Shown: piece after piece, positions 51,872 through 63,279 of the stretch
Layout of the letters: each line of letters opens with the position of its first letter
Position numbering within the stretch: position 1 is the first letter of the stretch
Origin: Enterobacter sp. C2
GTDB taxonomy: Bacteria; Pseudomonadota; Gammaproteobacteria; Enterobacterales; Enterobacteriaceae
Direction of reading: 5' to 3'
DNA: 64,000 nucleotides
Assembly (NCBI RefSeq): GCF_019880405.1
Contig: NZ_CP082269.1
Location: forward strand, 372,001 to 436,000
The notes under the pieces: model-generated
Database searches by the model: none
The model's input: only the letters and a program-made list of their open reading frames with translations
Told to the model about the DNA's origin: nothing
Position numbers and translations under genes: made by a program

Positions 51872-52753
51872 TTACCGTTTTTGACCGGTAATGCGACACC
51901 ACTCTTCTTTTTCGACCACCGGGTCGAGCGTGAAGCGATCGGCATAGGCTTCGCACACGCTCTCGGCCTGGCTGGCCAAAATGCCCGACAGTCCTAACAG
52001 GCCACCGCTCACCGGCAGAACGCTAATCAGCGGGGCCAGCTCGCGCAGCGGACCGGCGAGAATGTTGGCGACCACCACATCGGCCTGCATCTCGGCAGGC
52101 TGGTCCTGGGGCAGATACAGCTCCAGGCGCTCGGAGACGCCGTTGCGTTCGGCGTTGTCACGGCTGGCCTGAATGGCCTGCGGATCGATATCAATACCAA
52201 TGGCCTTTGCCGCGCCCAGCTTCAGGGCAGCAATGGCCAGAATGCCGGAGCCGCAGCCAAAGTCGATTACCGTCTTGCCCACCAGGTCGAGGCCGTCCAG
52301 CCACTGCAGGCACAGCGAAGTGGTTGGGTGCGTGCCGGTACCAAACGCCAGGCCTGGGTCGAGCATCACGTTAACCGCATTAGCATCCGGTACCTCGCGC
52401 CAGCTCGGGCAGATCCACAGACGCTCGCCAAAGCGCATCGGGTGGAAGTTCTCCATCCACTCGCGCTCCCAGTCCTTGTCTTCCAGCTGCTCGATCTTGT
52501 GCGCAAAGCCACTCCCCAGCAGAGGATGCCCCCCAAGGATAGCCACCACCTCTTTCATATCGGTTTCGGCGTCAAACAGGCCGATGACATCCGTATCGCC
52601 CCACAGGCGGGTCTCGCCCGGCAGCGGCTCAAACACCGGCGTATCGTGCGTATCCTGGAAAGTAATGGAGACCGCACCGGCTTCCAGCAGGGCATCGCTC
52701 AGCTCTTCCGCATTGGCACCGGTCGTATTCAGTTTTAGTTGGATCCACGGCAT
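51872..52753 (-). CDS. prmA: ribosomal protein L11 methyltransferase
   Basis: 293 residues. N-terminal L11-binding domain (1-60), then a SAM methyltransferase domain with [38 protein letters not shown] and [11 protein letters not shown]. It trimethylates L11. It follows panF by 11 bp in the usual order. Confidence 0.98.
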   Translation of the reverse strand: MPWIQLKLNTTGANAEELSDALLEAGAVSITFQDTHDTPVFEPLPGETRLWGDTDVIGLFDAETDMKEVVAILGGHPLLGSGFAHKIEQLEDKDWEREWMENFHPMRFGERLWICPSWREVPDANAVNVMLDPGLAFGTGTHPTTSLCLQWLDGLDLVGKTVIDFGCGSGILAIAALKLGAAKAIGIDIDPQAIQASRDNAERNGVSERLELYLPQDQPAEMQADVVVANILAGPLRELAPLISVLPVSGGLLGLSGILASQAESVCEAYADRFTLDPVVEKEEWCRITGQKR

Positions 52754-52764
52754 GGCAAAACTCT

Positions 52765-54216
52765 TTATTTATCAATTGAAATAGCGTTGGCTTCCGGAGT
52801 CGGGTGACCGAAGCGGTTCCCCACTACAAACGCCAGCAAACTTAACAGCAGCGACGGTACAATCGGGTGGAACCCGAGGTACTGAATATTAAAGGTCGCT
52901 AACAGGGCGTACAGCACGCCGCCGACAATCATCGCGCTCAGCGCGCCGGTAGCATTGGCTCGCTCCCAGTACAGTCCCAGCACCAGCGGCCAGAGAAATA
53001 CCGCTTCCAGTCCGCCAAAAGCCAGCAGGTTTAGCCAGATGATCATCTCCGGCGGACGCCAGGCTGCCAGCAGCAGTAGCGCCCCGAGGAGCAGCGTGAT
53101 CGCCGATGACATCCGCTTCAGGCGGCGTTCGTTGTGGATCTGATCCGGGCGCAGGTTCAGGTAGAGATCTTTGATGATCGTAGCGGAACTTTGCAGCAGC
53201 TGCGCGTTGATCGTCGACATGATCGCCGCCATCGGCGCAGCGAGGAAGATCCCGGCGGCAAAAGGCGGTAGCACTTTGACCATCAGGGTGGGGATCACCA
53301 GATCCGGTACCGCCAGGTCTGGGATCACCGCCCGTCCCAGCGCGCCTGCAAGATGCATCCCGAACATCAGGATCGCGACCACCACGGTGCCAATGATCAT
53401 CCCCCGGTGCACCGCCTTGCTGTCCTTATAGGAGATGCAGCGCACGGCGGTATGCGGCAGGCCGATCACGCCGAAACAGACCAGCACCCAGAACGAGGTC
53501 ATAAAGGTCGGGGAGAGGATATCGTTAGCGCCCTGAGGGGTCACCAGCTGCGGATCGATATGTCGCAGGGTCTCTACGGCGTTACCGAGGCCGCCCGCCG
53601 CATGCACCACGCCAATCAGCAGCACGATGGTGCCGATGAGCATCACCATGCCCTGCATGGCGTCATTAAGCACGCTGGCGCGAAAGCCACCGTAGGCCGT
53701 ATACAGCGCGATGCTAATACCAAAGATCAGCAGGCCGGTCTCGTAGGGGATCCCCGCCGCCGACTCCAGCAGCCGTGCGCCACCGATGAACTGCACCGCC
53801 ATCGCACCGATAAACGCCACCAGCAGGCTAATGCTTGCCAGCCACACCAGCAGGCGGCTCCTATAGCGGCCAAACAGCATGTCGTTAAGGGTCACCGCGT
53901 TATAGCGCCGCGCCAGAATGGCAAATTTCTTGCCCAGAATACCCAGCGACAGCCAGACCGCAGGCAGCTGGATCATCGCCAGCAGTACCCAGCCGAGGCC
54001 ATATTTATACGCTGCGCCTGGGCCGCCAATAAACGAGCTGGCGCTGATATAGGTGGCGGTTAGGGTCATCGCCAGCACCACGCCGCCCATTGAGCGGCCG
54101 CCGAGAAAGTATTCGTTTAGAAACGTTCCCGTTTTGCGCTGACGCATGGCATAGACCGACAGGCCAAACACCACCAGCAGGTAGGCAACCAGAGGCAGGA
54201 TCACTTCAAGCTGCAT
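52765..54216 (-). CDS. panF: sodium/pantothenate symporter
   Basis: 483 residues from [13 protein letters not shown], the E. coli length; two Met codons further upstream are less likely. Sodium:solute symporter family with about 12-13 helices and the signature [25 protein letters not shown]. It imports pantothenate for coenzyme A. The start overlaps the end of yhdT by 11 bp. Confidence 0.97.
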   Translation of the reverse strand: MQLEVILPLVAYLLVVFGLSVYAMRQRKTGTFLNEYFLGGRSMGGVVLAMTLTATYISASSFIGGPGAAYKYGLGWVLLAMIQLPAVWLSLGILGKKFAILARRYNAVTLNDMLFGRYRSRLLVWLASISLLVAFIGAMAVQFIGGARLLESAAGIPYETGLLIFGISIALYTAYGGFRASVLNDAMQGMVMLIGTIVLLIGVVHAAGGLGNAVETLRHIDPQLVTPQGANDILSPTFMTSFWVLVCFGVIGLPHTAVRCISYKDSKAVHRGMIIGTVVVAILMFGMHLAGALGRAVIPDLAVPDLVIPTLMVKVLPPFAAGIFLAAPMAAIMSTINAQLLQSSATIIKDLYLNLRPDQIHNERRLKRMSSAITLLLGALLLLAAWRPPEMIIWLNLLAFGGLEAVFLWPLVLGLYWERANATGALSAMIVGGVLYALLATFNIQYLGFHPIVPSLLLSLLAFVVGNRFGHPTPEANAISIDK

Positions 54217-54448
54217 CATCATCCTCCAGCGGGATGTCGCGATAGATAAACTTCACCATTGCCCAACACAACAGAATAAACAGCAGCGGGATCAGCAGGC
54301 AGGCCATCTCAAACCAGTGCGGCAGCCCGGTAAAGCCAATCTCCGAGCCAGGTAAGTAAGCACCCGCTAACCATGCGGCCAGATAGAAAAGGGTAAGCCA
54401 CAGCGCCCAGCGGGCCTCTTTGTGTGCCTGAACGAAACGTTGATCCAT
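54206..54448 (-). CDS. yhdT: DUF997 membrane protein YhdT
   Basis: 80 residues with two membrane helices (about 15-33 and 48-69). Conserved upstream of panF in enterobacteria; it overlaps panF, so they are probably translated together. Function not established, perhaps linked to pantothenate uptake. Confidence 0.93.
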   Translation of the reverse strand: MDQRFVQAHKEARWALWLTLFYLAAWLAGAYLPGSEIGFTGLPHWFEMACLLIPLLFILLCWAMVKFIYRDIPLEDDDAA

Positions 54449-54512
54449 TATCGTTCCTCATAAACCAGCAAAGCGGGGATTGTACCCCAGGGAACTTTGC
54501 GATCCCCAGAAA

Positions 54513-54540
54513 TAAAAAAGGGCCGGAAGATCCGGCCCTT
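54513..54540 (-). terminator. terminator of the aroQ-accBC operon
   Basis: GGGCCGGA/TCCGGCCC stem (54520-54538), with a T-run on the minus strand (complement of 54514-54519), 17 bp past the accC stop. Confidence 0.93.
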
Positions 54541-54556
54541 GATGCGGCAAGCGCGC

Positions 54557-55906
54557 TTATTTTTCCTGAAGACCGAGCTTTTTCTCCAGATAGTGGATAT
54601 TGGTTCCACCGTGTTGGAAGTTCTCGTCGTTCATAATGCGGGTCTGCAGATCAACGTTGGTTTTGATACCGTCGATGATCAGCTCCTGCAGGGCGTTCTT
54701 CATGCGGGCAATCGCCACGTCACGGTTCTCACCGAAGCAGATCAGCTTACCGATCATGGAGTCATAGTACGGCGGTACGGTATAACCGGCGTAGATATGG
54801 GACTCCCAGCGCACACCAAAGCCGCCCGGCGCATGGAAACGGGTAATTTTCCCCGGGCTTGGCAGGAAGGTGTTCGGGTCTTCGGCGTTGATACGGCACT
54901 CGACCGCATGGCCTTTCACCACCACATCTTCCTGTTTGATGGAGAGCGGCTGACCGGCAGCAATACGCAGCTGCTCTTTGATCAGATCCACGCCGGTGAT
55001 CATCTCGGTAACCGGATGCTCAACCTGGATACGGGTGTTCATCTCAATGAAGTAGAACTCGCCGTTTTCGAACAGGAACTCGAAGGTACCCGCCCCGCGG
55101 TAGCCGATATCCACGCACGCTTTCGCGCAGCGGTCGCCGATGAAGGTGCGCAGCTCTGGGGTAATACCCGGTGCCGGAGCCTCTTCGACCACTTTCTGGT
55201 GGCGGCGCTGCATAGAACAGTCGCGCTCCGCCAGATAGATAGCGTTACCCTGACCGTCTGCCAGCACCTGAATTTCGATGTGGCGTGGGTTCTCGAGGTA
55301 CTTCTCCATGTAGACCATGTCGTTGTTGAAAGCGGCTTTCGCTTCCGCTTTGGTCATGGAGATGGACTGCGCCAGCTCGGCATCGCTGCGTACGACGCGC
55401 ATGCCGCGACCGCCGCCGCCGCCGGAGGCTTTGATGATCACCGGGTAGCCGATGCGTTTGGCATGGGCGCGGTTAGCCGCCATGTCGTCGCCCAGCGGAC
55501 CGTCAGAGCCCGGTACCGTTGGGACGCCCGCTTTCTTCATCGCGGTGATCGCAGACACTTTGTCACCCATCAGGCGAATGGTGTCGGCTTTCGGGCCGAT
55601 GAAGACAAAGCCGGAGCGCTCAACCTGCTCGGCAAAGTTGGCGTTCTCAGAGAGGAAGCCGTAACCCGGATGGATTGCCATCGCGCCGGTGATTTCAGCG
55701 GCGCTGATGATAGCCGGGATGTTCAGATAGCTTTTTACGGACGGAGCCGGGCCAATACAGACCGTCTCATCCGCCAGAAGTACGTGTTTCAGATCGCGAT
55801 CCGCAGTGGAGTGCACAGCGACGGTCTTGATGCCCAGTTCTTTACAGGCACGCAGAATACGCAGAGCAATCTCGCCACGGTTGGCGATGACAATTTTTTC
55901 CAGCAT
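54557..55906 (-). CDS. accC: biotin carboxylase subunit of acetyl-CoA carboxylase
   Basis: 449 residues from [18 protein letters not shown], the E. coli length; the 19 codons upstream lie in the gap to accB. ATP-grasp enzyme with the glycine-rich loop [20 protein letters not shown] and the substrate motif [16 protein letters not shown]. It carboxylates biotin on AccB using ATP and bicarbonate, the first half of malonyl-CoA synthesis. Confidence 0.99.
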   Translation of the reverse strand: MLEKIVIANRGEIALRILRACKELGIKTVAVHSTADRDLKHVLLADETVCIGPAPSVKSYLNIPAIISAAEITGAMAIHPGYGFLSENANFAEQVERSGFVFIGPKADTIRLMGDKVSAITAMKKAGVPTVPGSDGPLGDDMAANRAHAKRIGYPVIIKASGGGGGRGMRVVRSDAELAQSISMTKAEAKAAFNNDMVYMEKYLENPRHIEIQVLADGQGNAIYLAERDCSMQRRHQKVVEEAPAPGITPELRTFIGDRCAKACVDIGYRGAGTFEFLFENGEFYFIEMNTRIQVEHPVTEMITGVDLIKEQLRIAAGQPLSIKQEDVVVKGHAVECRINAEDPNTFLPSPGKITRFHAPGGFGVRWESHIYAGYTVPPYYDSMIGKLICFGENRDVAIARMKNALQELIIDGIKTNVDLQTRIMNDENFQHGGTNIHYLEKKLGLQEK

Positions 55907-55916
55907 GTGCGCCTCG

Positions 55917-56387
55917 TTACTCGATAACGACCAGTGGCTCGTCAAATTCAACCGGTTGACCACTTTCCACCAGAATGGCTTTCACCACGCCGGACTTGTC
56001 GGCTTCGATCTGGTTCATCATTTTCATCGCTTCAACGATGCACAGGGTGTCGCCCGCGTTCACTTTCTGGCCAATTTCGATAAAGGCTTTCGCGTCCGGG
56101 CTAGGGGTGCGGTAGAAAGTCCCGACCATTGGGGAACGTACGATGTGGCCACTGATTTGCGCTGCCGCCGGCGCTTCGGCTACCGGAGCGGGGGCCGGTG
56201 CAACGGCGTTAGAGAGCGCAGGCTGCTGCATCATCGGTGCGGCATAGGCCTGCTGCATCACTGGATAGCCTGCGTTCGGTGCAGACCGACTGATGCGAAC
56301 AGACTCTTCGCCTTCAGAAATTTCCAGTTCGGAGATGCCTGATTCTTCAACCAGCTCGATCAGTTTTTTAATCTTACGAATATCCAT
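55917..56387 (-). CDS. accB: biotin carboxyl carrier protein
   Basis: 156 residues. N-terminal domain starting [16 protein letters not shown], a proline/alanine-rich linker (about 48-80), and a C-terminal biotinyl domain with the biotinylated lysine in EAMKMMN. It is carrier for AccC and AccAD, and 10 bp upstream of accC. In E. coli its own N-terminus lowers accBC transcription. Confidence 0.99.
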   Translation of the reverse strand: MDIRKIKKLIELVEESGISELEISEGEESVRISRSAPNAGYPVMQQAYAAPMMQQPALSNAVAPAPAPVAEAPAAAQISGHIVRSPMVGTFYRTPSPDAKAFIEIGQKVNAGDTLCIVEAMKMMNQIEADKSGVVKAILVESGQPVEFDEPLVVIE

Positions 56388-56408
56388 GAGTGGGTTCCGT
56401 ACTCTTGT

Positions 56409-56861
56409 TTAGTGTGTTTGTGACAGGCGTTTAACCGCCGTCTGTAATGCGTATGAATAGCCGTCAGCGCCGAATCCACAGATGACGCCAGCAGCGATAT
56501 CGGAGAGATAAGAGTGATGGCGGAACGGTTCGCGTGCGTGAACGTTGCTCAGGTGGATCTCGATAAACGGGATATCCACGGCGAGCAGCGCATCGCGCAA
56601 CGCTACGCTGGTGTGCGTAAACGCGGCCGGATTAATCAGGATATAGTCAATATTGTCTTTAGCCTGATGAATGCGGTCGAGTAGGACGTACTCTGCGTTC
56701 GACTGTAAATGCTCTAACCCAACGTGCAGCGCCTCCGCTTCCGCGGTTAAACGGTTAACAATTTCTGTTAACGTCAGCGTGCCGTACTTGTCTGGTTCAC
56801 GCGTACCCAGCATGTTTAGGTTGGGACCGTTTAAGAGCAAAATGTGCAACTTGTCCGCCAT
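56409..56861 (-). CDS. aroQ: type II 3-dehydroquinate dehydratase
   Basis: 150 residues with [16 protein letters not shown] holding the catalytic Tyr and Arg, NPAAFTHTS, and [19 protein letters not shown]. It converts 3-dehydroquinate to 3-dehydroshikimate. E. coli K-12 uses the type I enzyme AroD and lacks AroQ at this place; several other enterobacteria have aroQ beside accBC. It may share the accBC promoter. Confidence 0.97.
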   Translation of the reverse strand: MADKLHILLLNGPNLNMLGTREPDKYGTLTLTEIVNRLTAEAEALHVGLEHLQSNAEYVLLDRIHQAKDNIDYILINPAAFTHTSVALRDALLAVDIPFIEIHLSNVHAREPFRHHSYLSDIAAGVICGFGADGYSYALQTAVKRLSQTH

Positions 56862-57106
56862 TGTGCTGCTATCTCCTGCAAATCTCCGGTAAAAAACAAA
56901 ATATACCTTCGTTGCATGGTTGTCACGTTTTCAGCGCACGAAATGCCCTGTCGTGAAAACCAAGGTCGCACATTATAACGATTTCGTAGCATTTGGCAGC
57001 TAAATACTGGTCTTATCAGGGAAGATTATCTTACGCCCGTTGGAAAACGGGCGTAATGGCTATCAGAATTGTGGCAAACCGCACACATTACCGTACGATC
57101 GCTGCG
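56862..57106. promoter_or_regulatory. upstream region of aroQ-accBC
   Basis: 245 bp. On the minus strand it should hold the accBC promoter, which in E. coli lies far upstream with a long leader. A long TTACGCCCGTT/AACGGGCGTAA inverted repeat (57031-57056) lies 51 bp after the msrQ stop and may end that transcript; it has no clear T-run. Confidence 0.5.
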
Positions 57107-57706
57107 CTATCGCCACCACTGGCGAAACTTCTTATAGCGCCAGGCCAGCAGGATACAGGCGAGGGCGGCGTAGATGAGCGGCTGGGGCGAGAGTACCTTT
57201 ACCGACCATAGATAGTGAATGGGGGCGAGGATCGCGACCAGATAGACGAAATTATGCAGACGCTGCCAGTTTCGGCCCAGTTTGCGCTGTGCGGCCTGGG
57301 TAGAGGTCAGCGCCAGCGCCAGCAGAACCAGCCAGCTGACGATCCCCAGCGTCAGATAGGGGCGGGTTACCAGCTCCTGGCCCAGCAGCGCCAGGTTATT
57401 GATCCCCAGCTCCAGCAGCGAATAGCTCACCAGATGCAGCGATGCCCAGGCAAAGCACCAGAGGCCCAACAGACGCCGGGTGCGGATCAGCAGCGGTTGT
57501 TTACCATAGCGCGCCAGGGGGGTAATAAGCAGCGAGCCAAGCAGGAACTTTAGCGCCATTCTGCCGGTAAAGTGCTGGATATCCTTCGCCGGATCGGCGC
57601 TGAAGTAGCCCTGGCTGGCCGCCCAGAAGAGCCATAATAGAGGAAGTAGGCCCGCCAGGTGCAGGACTACCTTAAGCCAGACGATCTGTTTTGCCGTGAT
57701 GCGCAC
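57107..57706 (-). CDS. msrQ: MsrPQ heme-binding membrane subunit
   Basis: 199 residues, six helices, ferric-reductase-like family (YedZ). Conserved heme-ligand histidines occur in [29 protein letters not shown] and [10 protein letters not shown]. It passes quinol electrons to MsrP. It starts directly after the msrP stop. E. coli has msrPQ elsewhere (yedYZ). Confidence 0.96.
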   Translation of the reverse strand: MRITAKQIVWLKVVLHLAGLLPLLWLFWAASQGYFSADPAKDIQHFTGRMALKFLLGSLLITPLARYGKQPLLIRTRRLLGLWCFAWASLHLVSYSLLELGINNLALLGQELVTRPYLTLGIVSWLVLLALALTSTQAAQRKLGRNWQRLHNFVYLVAILAPIHYLWSVKVLSPQPLIYAALACILLAWRYKKFRQWWR

Positions 57707-58708
57707 CTAGAAGTTCTCCCGAAGGTCCATGCCGCGATAGAGCGAGGCTACCTCATCGGCATAGCCGTTGAACAACAGGGTCGGCTGGCGCTTGACGTCG
57801 AGAATGCCGCCCGAGCCGATAAATCGCTCCGTGGCCTGCGACCAGCGCGGGTGATCGACGTGGGGGTTCACGTTAGCGAAAAAGCCGTATTCGTTAGGGG
57901 CAGAGAGGTTCCAGGTGGTCGGCGGCCGCTCGCGGGTCAGCGTAATGCTGACGATCGACTTAATACCCTTGAAACCGTACTTCCACGGCACGGTCAGACG
58001 CACCGGCGCACCGTTTTGCGGCGGCAGCGCTTTACCGTAGACGCCGGTCGTGAGCATGGTCAGCGGGTGCATGGCCTCGTCGAGACGCAGGCCCTCTACG
58101 TAGGGATACGCCAGCCCGCCGCCAATAAAGCGGTCTTTCTGGCCGGGCATCTGCTCCGGGGAGTAGAGTGTCTTAAACGCCACATATTTTGCGTTGCTGG
58201 TGGGCTGCACCAGTTCGAGAAGCTTGTGCAGCGGAAAGCCGATCCACGGCACCACCATCGACCAGGCTTCGACGCAGCGCATCCGGTAGATACGCTCCTC
58301 CAGCGGAAAGCGCCGGGTCAGATCGTCATGATCGAGAGTGATCGGTTTAGCCACCTCACCGTCGATCTTCAGCGTCCAGGGATCGGTTTTCATGCTGCCC
58401 GCGTTGGCGGCGGGATCGGCCTTGTCGAGGCCGAACTCATAGAAGTTGTTGTAGCCCGTAACCTTCTCCTCAGGGGTGAGGGGCAGGGTGCTTTGCCACT
58501 CGGCAGGCTTGCTGAACTCAAGCGGCTTACCCGCCGGGGCTTTCGGGCGATCGTTGCCTTTAAACCAGTCGAGCAGGTCGGCATGGGCAGCTGATGAGAG
58601 CGACATCGCCGTCGCGCTAATGCCCAGCGCTTTTAAAACCTGCCGACGTTGTAACATAAAAACGGACTCCGCCGTGACGTCCGCTTCCCTCAGCTTTCTC
58701 TTCTTCAT
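57707..58708 (-). CDS. msrP: periplasmic methionine sulfoxide reductase, molybdenum subunit
   Basis: 333 residues. Tat signal with [17 protein letters not shown] and a cleavage site near AHA. The molybdopterin-binding domain includes the cysteine ligand in [15 protein letters not shown]. It repairs oxidised methionines in the envelope, with MsrQ as electron source. The two genes abut. Confidence 0.97.
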   Translation of the reverse strand: MKKRKLREADVTAESVFMLQRRQVLKALGISATAMSLSSAAHADLLDWFKGNDRPKAPAGKPLEFSKPAEWQSTLPLTPEEKVTGYNNFYEFGLDKADPAANAGSMKTDPWTLKIDGEVAKPITLDHDDLTRRFPLEERIYRMRCVEAWSMVVPWIGFPLHKLLELVQPTSNAKYVAFKTLYSPEQMPGQKDRFIGGGLAYPYVEGLRLDEAMHPLTMLTTGVYGKALPPQNGAPVRLTVPWKYGFKGIKSIVSITLTRERPPTTWNLSAPNEYGFFANVNPHVDHPRWSQATERFIGSGGILDVKRQPTLLFNGYADEVASLYRGMDLRENF

Positions 58709-58785
58709 TACACTCTCCGCCAGCGTCTCATACTAAGTGACTAAGACTATAAGCATGACGGAGGAGTCGCGTTAGTGCGAGCCTG

Positions 58786-58814
58786 TAATAAAAAATTGCC
58801 TGTCAGGCAATTTT
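58786..58814 (-). terminator. terminator of acuI
   Basis: An 11 bp stem AAAATTGCCTG/CAGGCAATTTT (58792-58814) with a T-run on the minus strand; it includes the acuI stop codon. Confidence 0.88.
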
Positions 58815-59777
58815 GACCAGCGTACGCCCCTGGGCCTGGTTGTTAATAATCGCGTTAGCGAACTCCGGCGCTTGTTCAAGGCTAATCTCCGTTGCGCTCT
58901 GTTCGTAGAACGATTCGGGCAGATCCTGTGCCAGACGCGACCACGCGGCGGTACGTTTTTCAGCAGGCGTCATCACCGAGTCAACGCCCTGCAGACGCAC
59001 GTTGCGCAGAATAAACGGCATCACGGTGGTCGGCAGGGCAAAGCCGCCCGCCAGGCCACAGGCTGCCACGCAGCCACCGTAGTTCATCTGGGCCAGCACC
59101 TTAGCCAGCACCTTATCGCCTACGGTATCCACCGCACCGGCCCAGAGCTGTTTCTCCAGCGGACGGCTCTCGGCAAACTCGTCGCGGCCCAGAATACGGC
59201 TGGCTCCAAGAGCCTTGAGGTAGTCATGGGTGCTTTCCCGACCGGAGACCGCCGCGACCTGGTAGCCGAGCTTGTGCAGTAGAGCGACCGCCGTGCTGCC
59301 CACGCCGCCACTGGCGCCGGTAACCACAATTTCGCCGTCGGCAGGACGTACGCCCGCCTCTTCCAGCGCCATCACGCAGAGCATTGCGGTAAAGCCCGCC
59401 GTGCCGATGATCATCGCCTTACGGCCGTCCAGCCCCTGCGGCAGCGCCACCAGCCAGTCGCCGTTGACCCGAGCCCGCTGTGACAGGCCGCCCCAGTGGT
59501 TCTCCCCAACGCCCCAGCCGGTCAGCAGCACCTGCTGACCAACGTGAAAGCGTGGATCCTCGCTGGCGTGAACCGTACCCGCGAAGTCGATACCCGGAAT
59601 CATCGGAAAGTTGCGGATAATTTTACCTTTGCCGGTGATTGCCAGCGCATCCTTATAGTTCAGACTGGACCAGGCAATATCCACCGTCACATTACCTTGC
59701 GGCAGCTGGCTATCGGCAATATCCTGCACCGAGGCGAGCGTGTTTCCATCCTGCTGTTCTAAAATCAAGGCCTGCAT
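58803..59777 (-). CDS. acuI: acrylyl-CoA reductase AcuI (YhdH)
   Basis: 324 residues, the E. coli length. MDR-family fold: GroES-like domain with MIPGIDFAGTVHASEDPRF and an NADP Rossmann domain VVTGASGGVGSTAVALLHKLGY. It reduces acryloyl-CoA to propionyl-CoA with NADPH and protects from acrylate toxicity. It is divergent from csrD across 144 bp. Confidence 0.97.
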   Translation of the reverse strand: MQALILEQQDGNTLASVQDIADSQLPQGNVTVDIAWSSLNYKDALAITGKGKIIRNFPMIPGIDFAGTVHASEDPRFHVGQQVLLTGWGVGENHWGGLSQRARVNGDWLVALPQGLDGRKAMIIGTAGFTAMLCVMALEEAGVRPADGEIVVTGASGGVGSTAVALLHKLGYQVAAVSGRESTHDYLKALGASRILGRDEFAESRPLEKQLWAGAVDTVGDKVLAKVLAQMNYGGCVAACGLAGGFALPTTVMPFILRNVRLQGVDSVMTPAEKRTAAWSRLAQDLPESFYEQSATEISLEQAPEFANAIINNQAQGRTLVKIA

Positions 59778-59921
59778 ATCTCTTCTCCGGTTGCTTGATG
59801 ATTGGCAAAAAATTTCTGAAGACTATACTCGCTAATTAAAACGCTATGCCGATTTAACGCAATAAATTGCCAGATGACCCGGTACAGGCGTCAGCTCTTA
59901 ACCCACGGAGTTAACACACGG

Positions 59922-61862
59922 ATGCGCTTAACGACGAAATTCTCGGCTTTTGTCACTCTGCTAACCGGGCTGGCAATCTTTGTCACGCTTCTGGGGTGCT
60001 CGTTCAGCTTTTACCGCGCCATTGAGCAGAAAGTTGCCGAGCGCGTCGAGTCGGTTGCGGCGGTAATCGACACGCGGCTGATTTCGCAGCCGCCTTCGGC
60101 ACTTGCGGTCCAGCTGGATGAGCTGATGGTGCCTGTTGATATCGTGCGCGTGGTGGTAAAGCAGGGGGAGCATATCCTGCTCGATCATGTGCGCAGCGGC
60201 AGCTACCGTCCCGCAGGCAGCAGCGATCTGCACCGCGAACGCCTTGTTCCCTCGATTAAGAACCCAGGAACGAGCATCCTGCTGGTGTATCAGGATCCGA
60301 TGGCCAACTACTTTCACTCGGTCATCACCACCGTACCGCTGACGTTCGCCGTTGGCTTTATGGTCATTATTATCTTTCTGGCGGTACGCTGGCAGCGCCG
60401 TCAGCTGGCGGGACAGGAGCTGCTGGAGAGCCGGGCCACCCGGATCCTCAACGGCGAGCGCGGCCAGCGGGTGCGGGGCAGCATCCATGAGTGGCCCGCC
60501 CGGGCCAGCAGCGCGCTCGATCTGCTGCTGACCGAGATCCATTTCGCTGGCGAGCAGCGCAGCCGTATGGATACGCTGATCCGCTCCTATGCCGCTCAGG
60601 ACACCAAAACCGGGCTCAACAACCGACTCTTTTTTGATAACCAGCTGGCGACGCTGCTGGAGGATCAGGAGAAGGTTGGGTCGCACGGGGTGGTGATGAT
60701 GATCCGCCTGCCGGACTTTGACCTGCTGCGGGACAGCTGGGGGGCAGCGGCCACCGAGGAGCACTTCTTTATTCTGATCAACCTGCTCTCAACCTTCATT
60801 ATGCGCTACCCCGGTGCGCTGCTGGCCCGCTACCACCGCAGCGACTTTGCGGTGCTGCTCTCCCACCGCACGCTTAAAGAGTCTGAAAGTATCGCCGCAC
60901 AGCTGCTGAAGTCCGTGGACGTCCTGCCGCCGTCAAAGATGCTCGACCGGGAAGATATGATGCACATCGGTATCTGCGCCTGGCGCAGCGGGCAGACCAC
61001 GACGCAGGTGATGGAGCATGCTGAGGCGGCGACGCGTACCGCTGTGTTGCAGGGGGCGAACAGCTGGGCGGTCTACAATGACAGCCTGCCAGAGAAGGGG
61101 CGCGGCAACGTGCGCTGGCGAACCCTGATCGAGCAGATGCTTAGCCGGGGCGGGCCGCGCCTGTACCATAAGCCAGCCATCAACCGCGACGGCAGCGTCC
61201 ACCACCGCGAACTGATGTGCCGCCTGTTTGACGGCGAACAGGAGGTGATCTCCGCCGAGTATATGCCGATGGTATTACAGTTCGGCCTCTCGGAAGAGTA
61301 CGACCGGCAGCTCATTACCCGACTGGTGACGTTTCTGGGCTTCTGGCCGCAGGAGACGCTGGCTTTACAGATCACCGTGGAGTCGCTCATTCGCCCTCGG
61401 TTCCAGCGCTGGCTGCGGGATACGCTGATGCAATGTGAAAAATCGAAGCGAAAACGCATTATTTTTGAACTTGCAGAGGCAGATGTTTGTCAACACATCA
61501 GTCGGTTACAGCCGGTGGTACGTCTGATTAATGCTTTAGGTGCCCGCGTTGCCGTTACTCAGGCAGGTCTGACGCTGGTCAGCACCAGCTGGATCAAGGC
61601 GCTGGACGCCGAGCTGTTAAAGCTGCACCCAAGCCTGGTGCGCAACATTGAGAAGCGCACCGAGAACCAGCTGCTGGTACAGAGTCTGGTTGAGACCTGC
61701 AAAGGCACGCAGACCCGCGTCTTCGCCACCGGTCTTCGCTCCAGAGGCGAATGGCAGACGCTAATTGAGCGTGGTGTAGCAGGCGGGCAGGGGGATTTCT
61801 TTGCCGCATCAGAACCACTTGATGCAAGCGTGAAAAAATATTCACAAAGATACTCGGTTTGA
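59922..61862 (+). CDS. csrD: CsrB/CsrC RNA decay regulator CsrD
   Basis: 646 residues from MRLTTKFSAFVTLLTGLAIF, the E. coli length; 16 in-frame codons upstream are not conserved. Two N-terminal helices flank a periplasmic HAMP-like part (about 8-170), followed by degenerate GGDEF (HRSDF) and EAL (ELMCR) domains, so it is not expected to make or cut c-di-GMP. It directs RNase E decay of CsrB and CsrC and so affects CsrA. Confidence 0.97.
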   Translation: MRLTTKFSAFVTLLTGLAIFVTLLGCSFSFYRAIEQKVAERVESVAAVIDTRLISQPPSALAVQLDELMVPVDIVRVVVKQGEHILLDHVRSGSYRPAGSSDLHRERLVPSIKNPGTSILLVYQDPMANYFHSVITTVPLTFAVGFMVIIIFLAVRWQRRQLAGQELLESRATRILNGERGQRVRGSIHEWPARASSALDLLLTEIHFAGEQRSRMDTLIRSYAAQDTKTGLNNRLFFDNQLATLLEDQEKVGSHGVVMMIRLPDFDLLRDSWGAAATEEHFFILINLLSTFIMRYPGALLARYHRSDFAVLLSHRTLKESESIAAQLLKSVDVLPPSKMLDREDMMHIGICAWRSGQTTTQVMEHAEAATRTAVLQGANSWAVYNDSLPEKGRGNVRWRTLIEQMLSRGGPRLYHKPAINRDGSVHHRELMCRLFDGEQEVISAEYMPMVLQFGLSEEYDRQLITRLVTFLGFWPQETLALQITVESLIRPRFQRWLRDTLMQCEKSKRKRIIFELAEADVCQHISRLQPVVRLINALGARVAVTQAGLTLVSTSWIKALDAELLKLHPSLVRNIEKRTENQLLVQSLVETCKGTQTRVFATGLRSRGEWQTLIERGVAGGQGDFFAASEPLDASVKKYSQRYSV

Positions 61863-63211
<1,349 letters not shown>

Positions 63212-63279
63212 TCCGCATGAGGTCTGGGGTAACGCAGCCGTTGCCCCCGATCTATCCGGCCTGAGAAGACGCATAGCCT

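Noticed and set aside
51690-51956. Minus-strand open frame of 88 residues upstream of dusB
   Set aside because: It overlaps the prmA terminator and 3' end, has no ribosome binding site and no recognisable features.
59922-61862. csrD as an active diguanylate cyclase or phosphodiesterase
   Set aside because: The GGDEF and EAL motifs are degenerate (HRSDF and ELMCR), as in CsrD.
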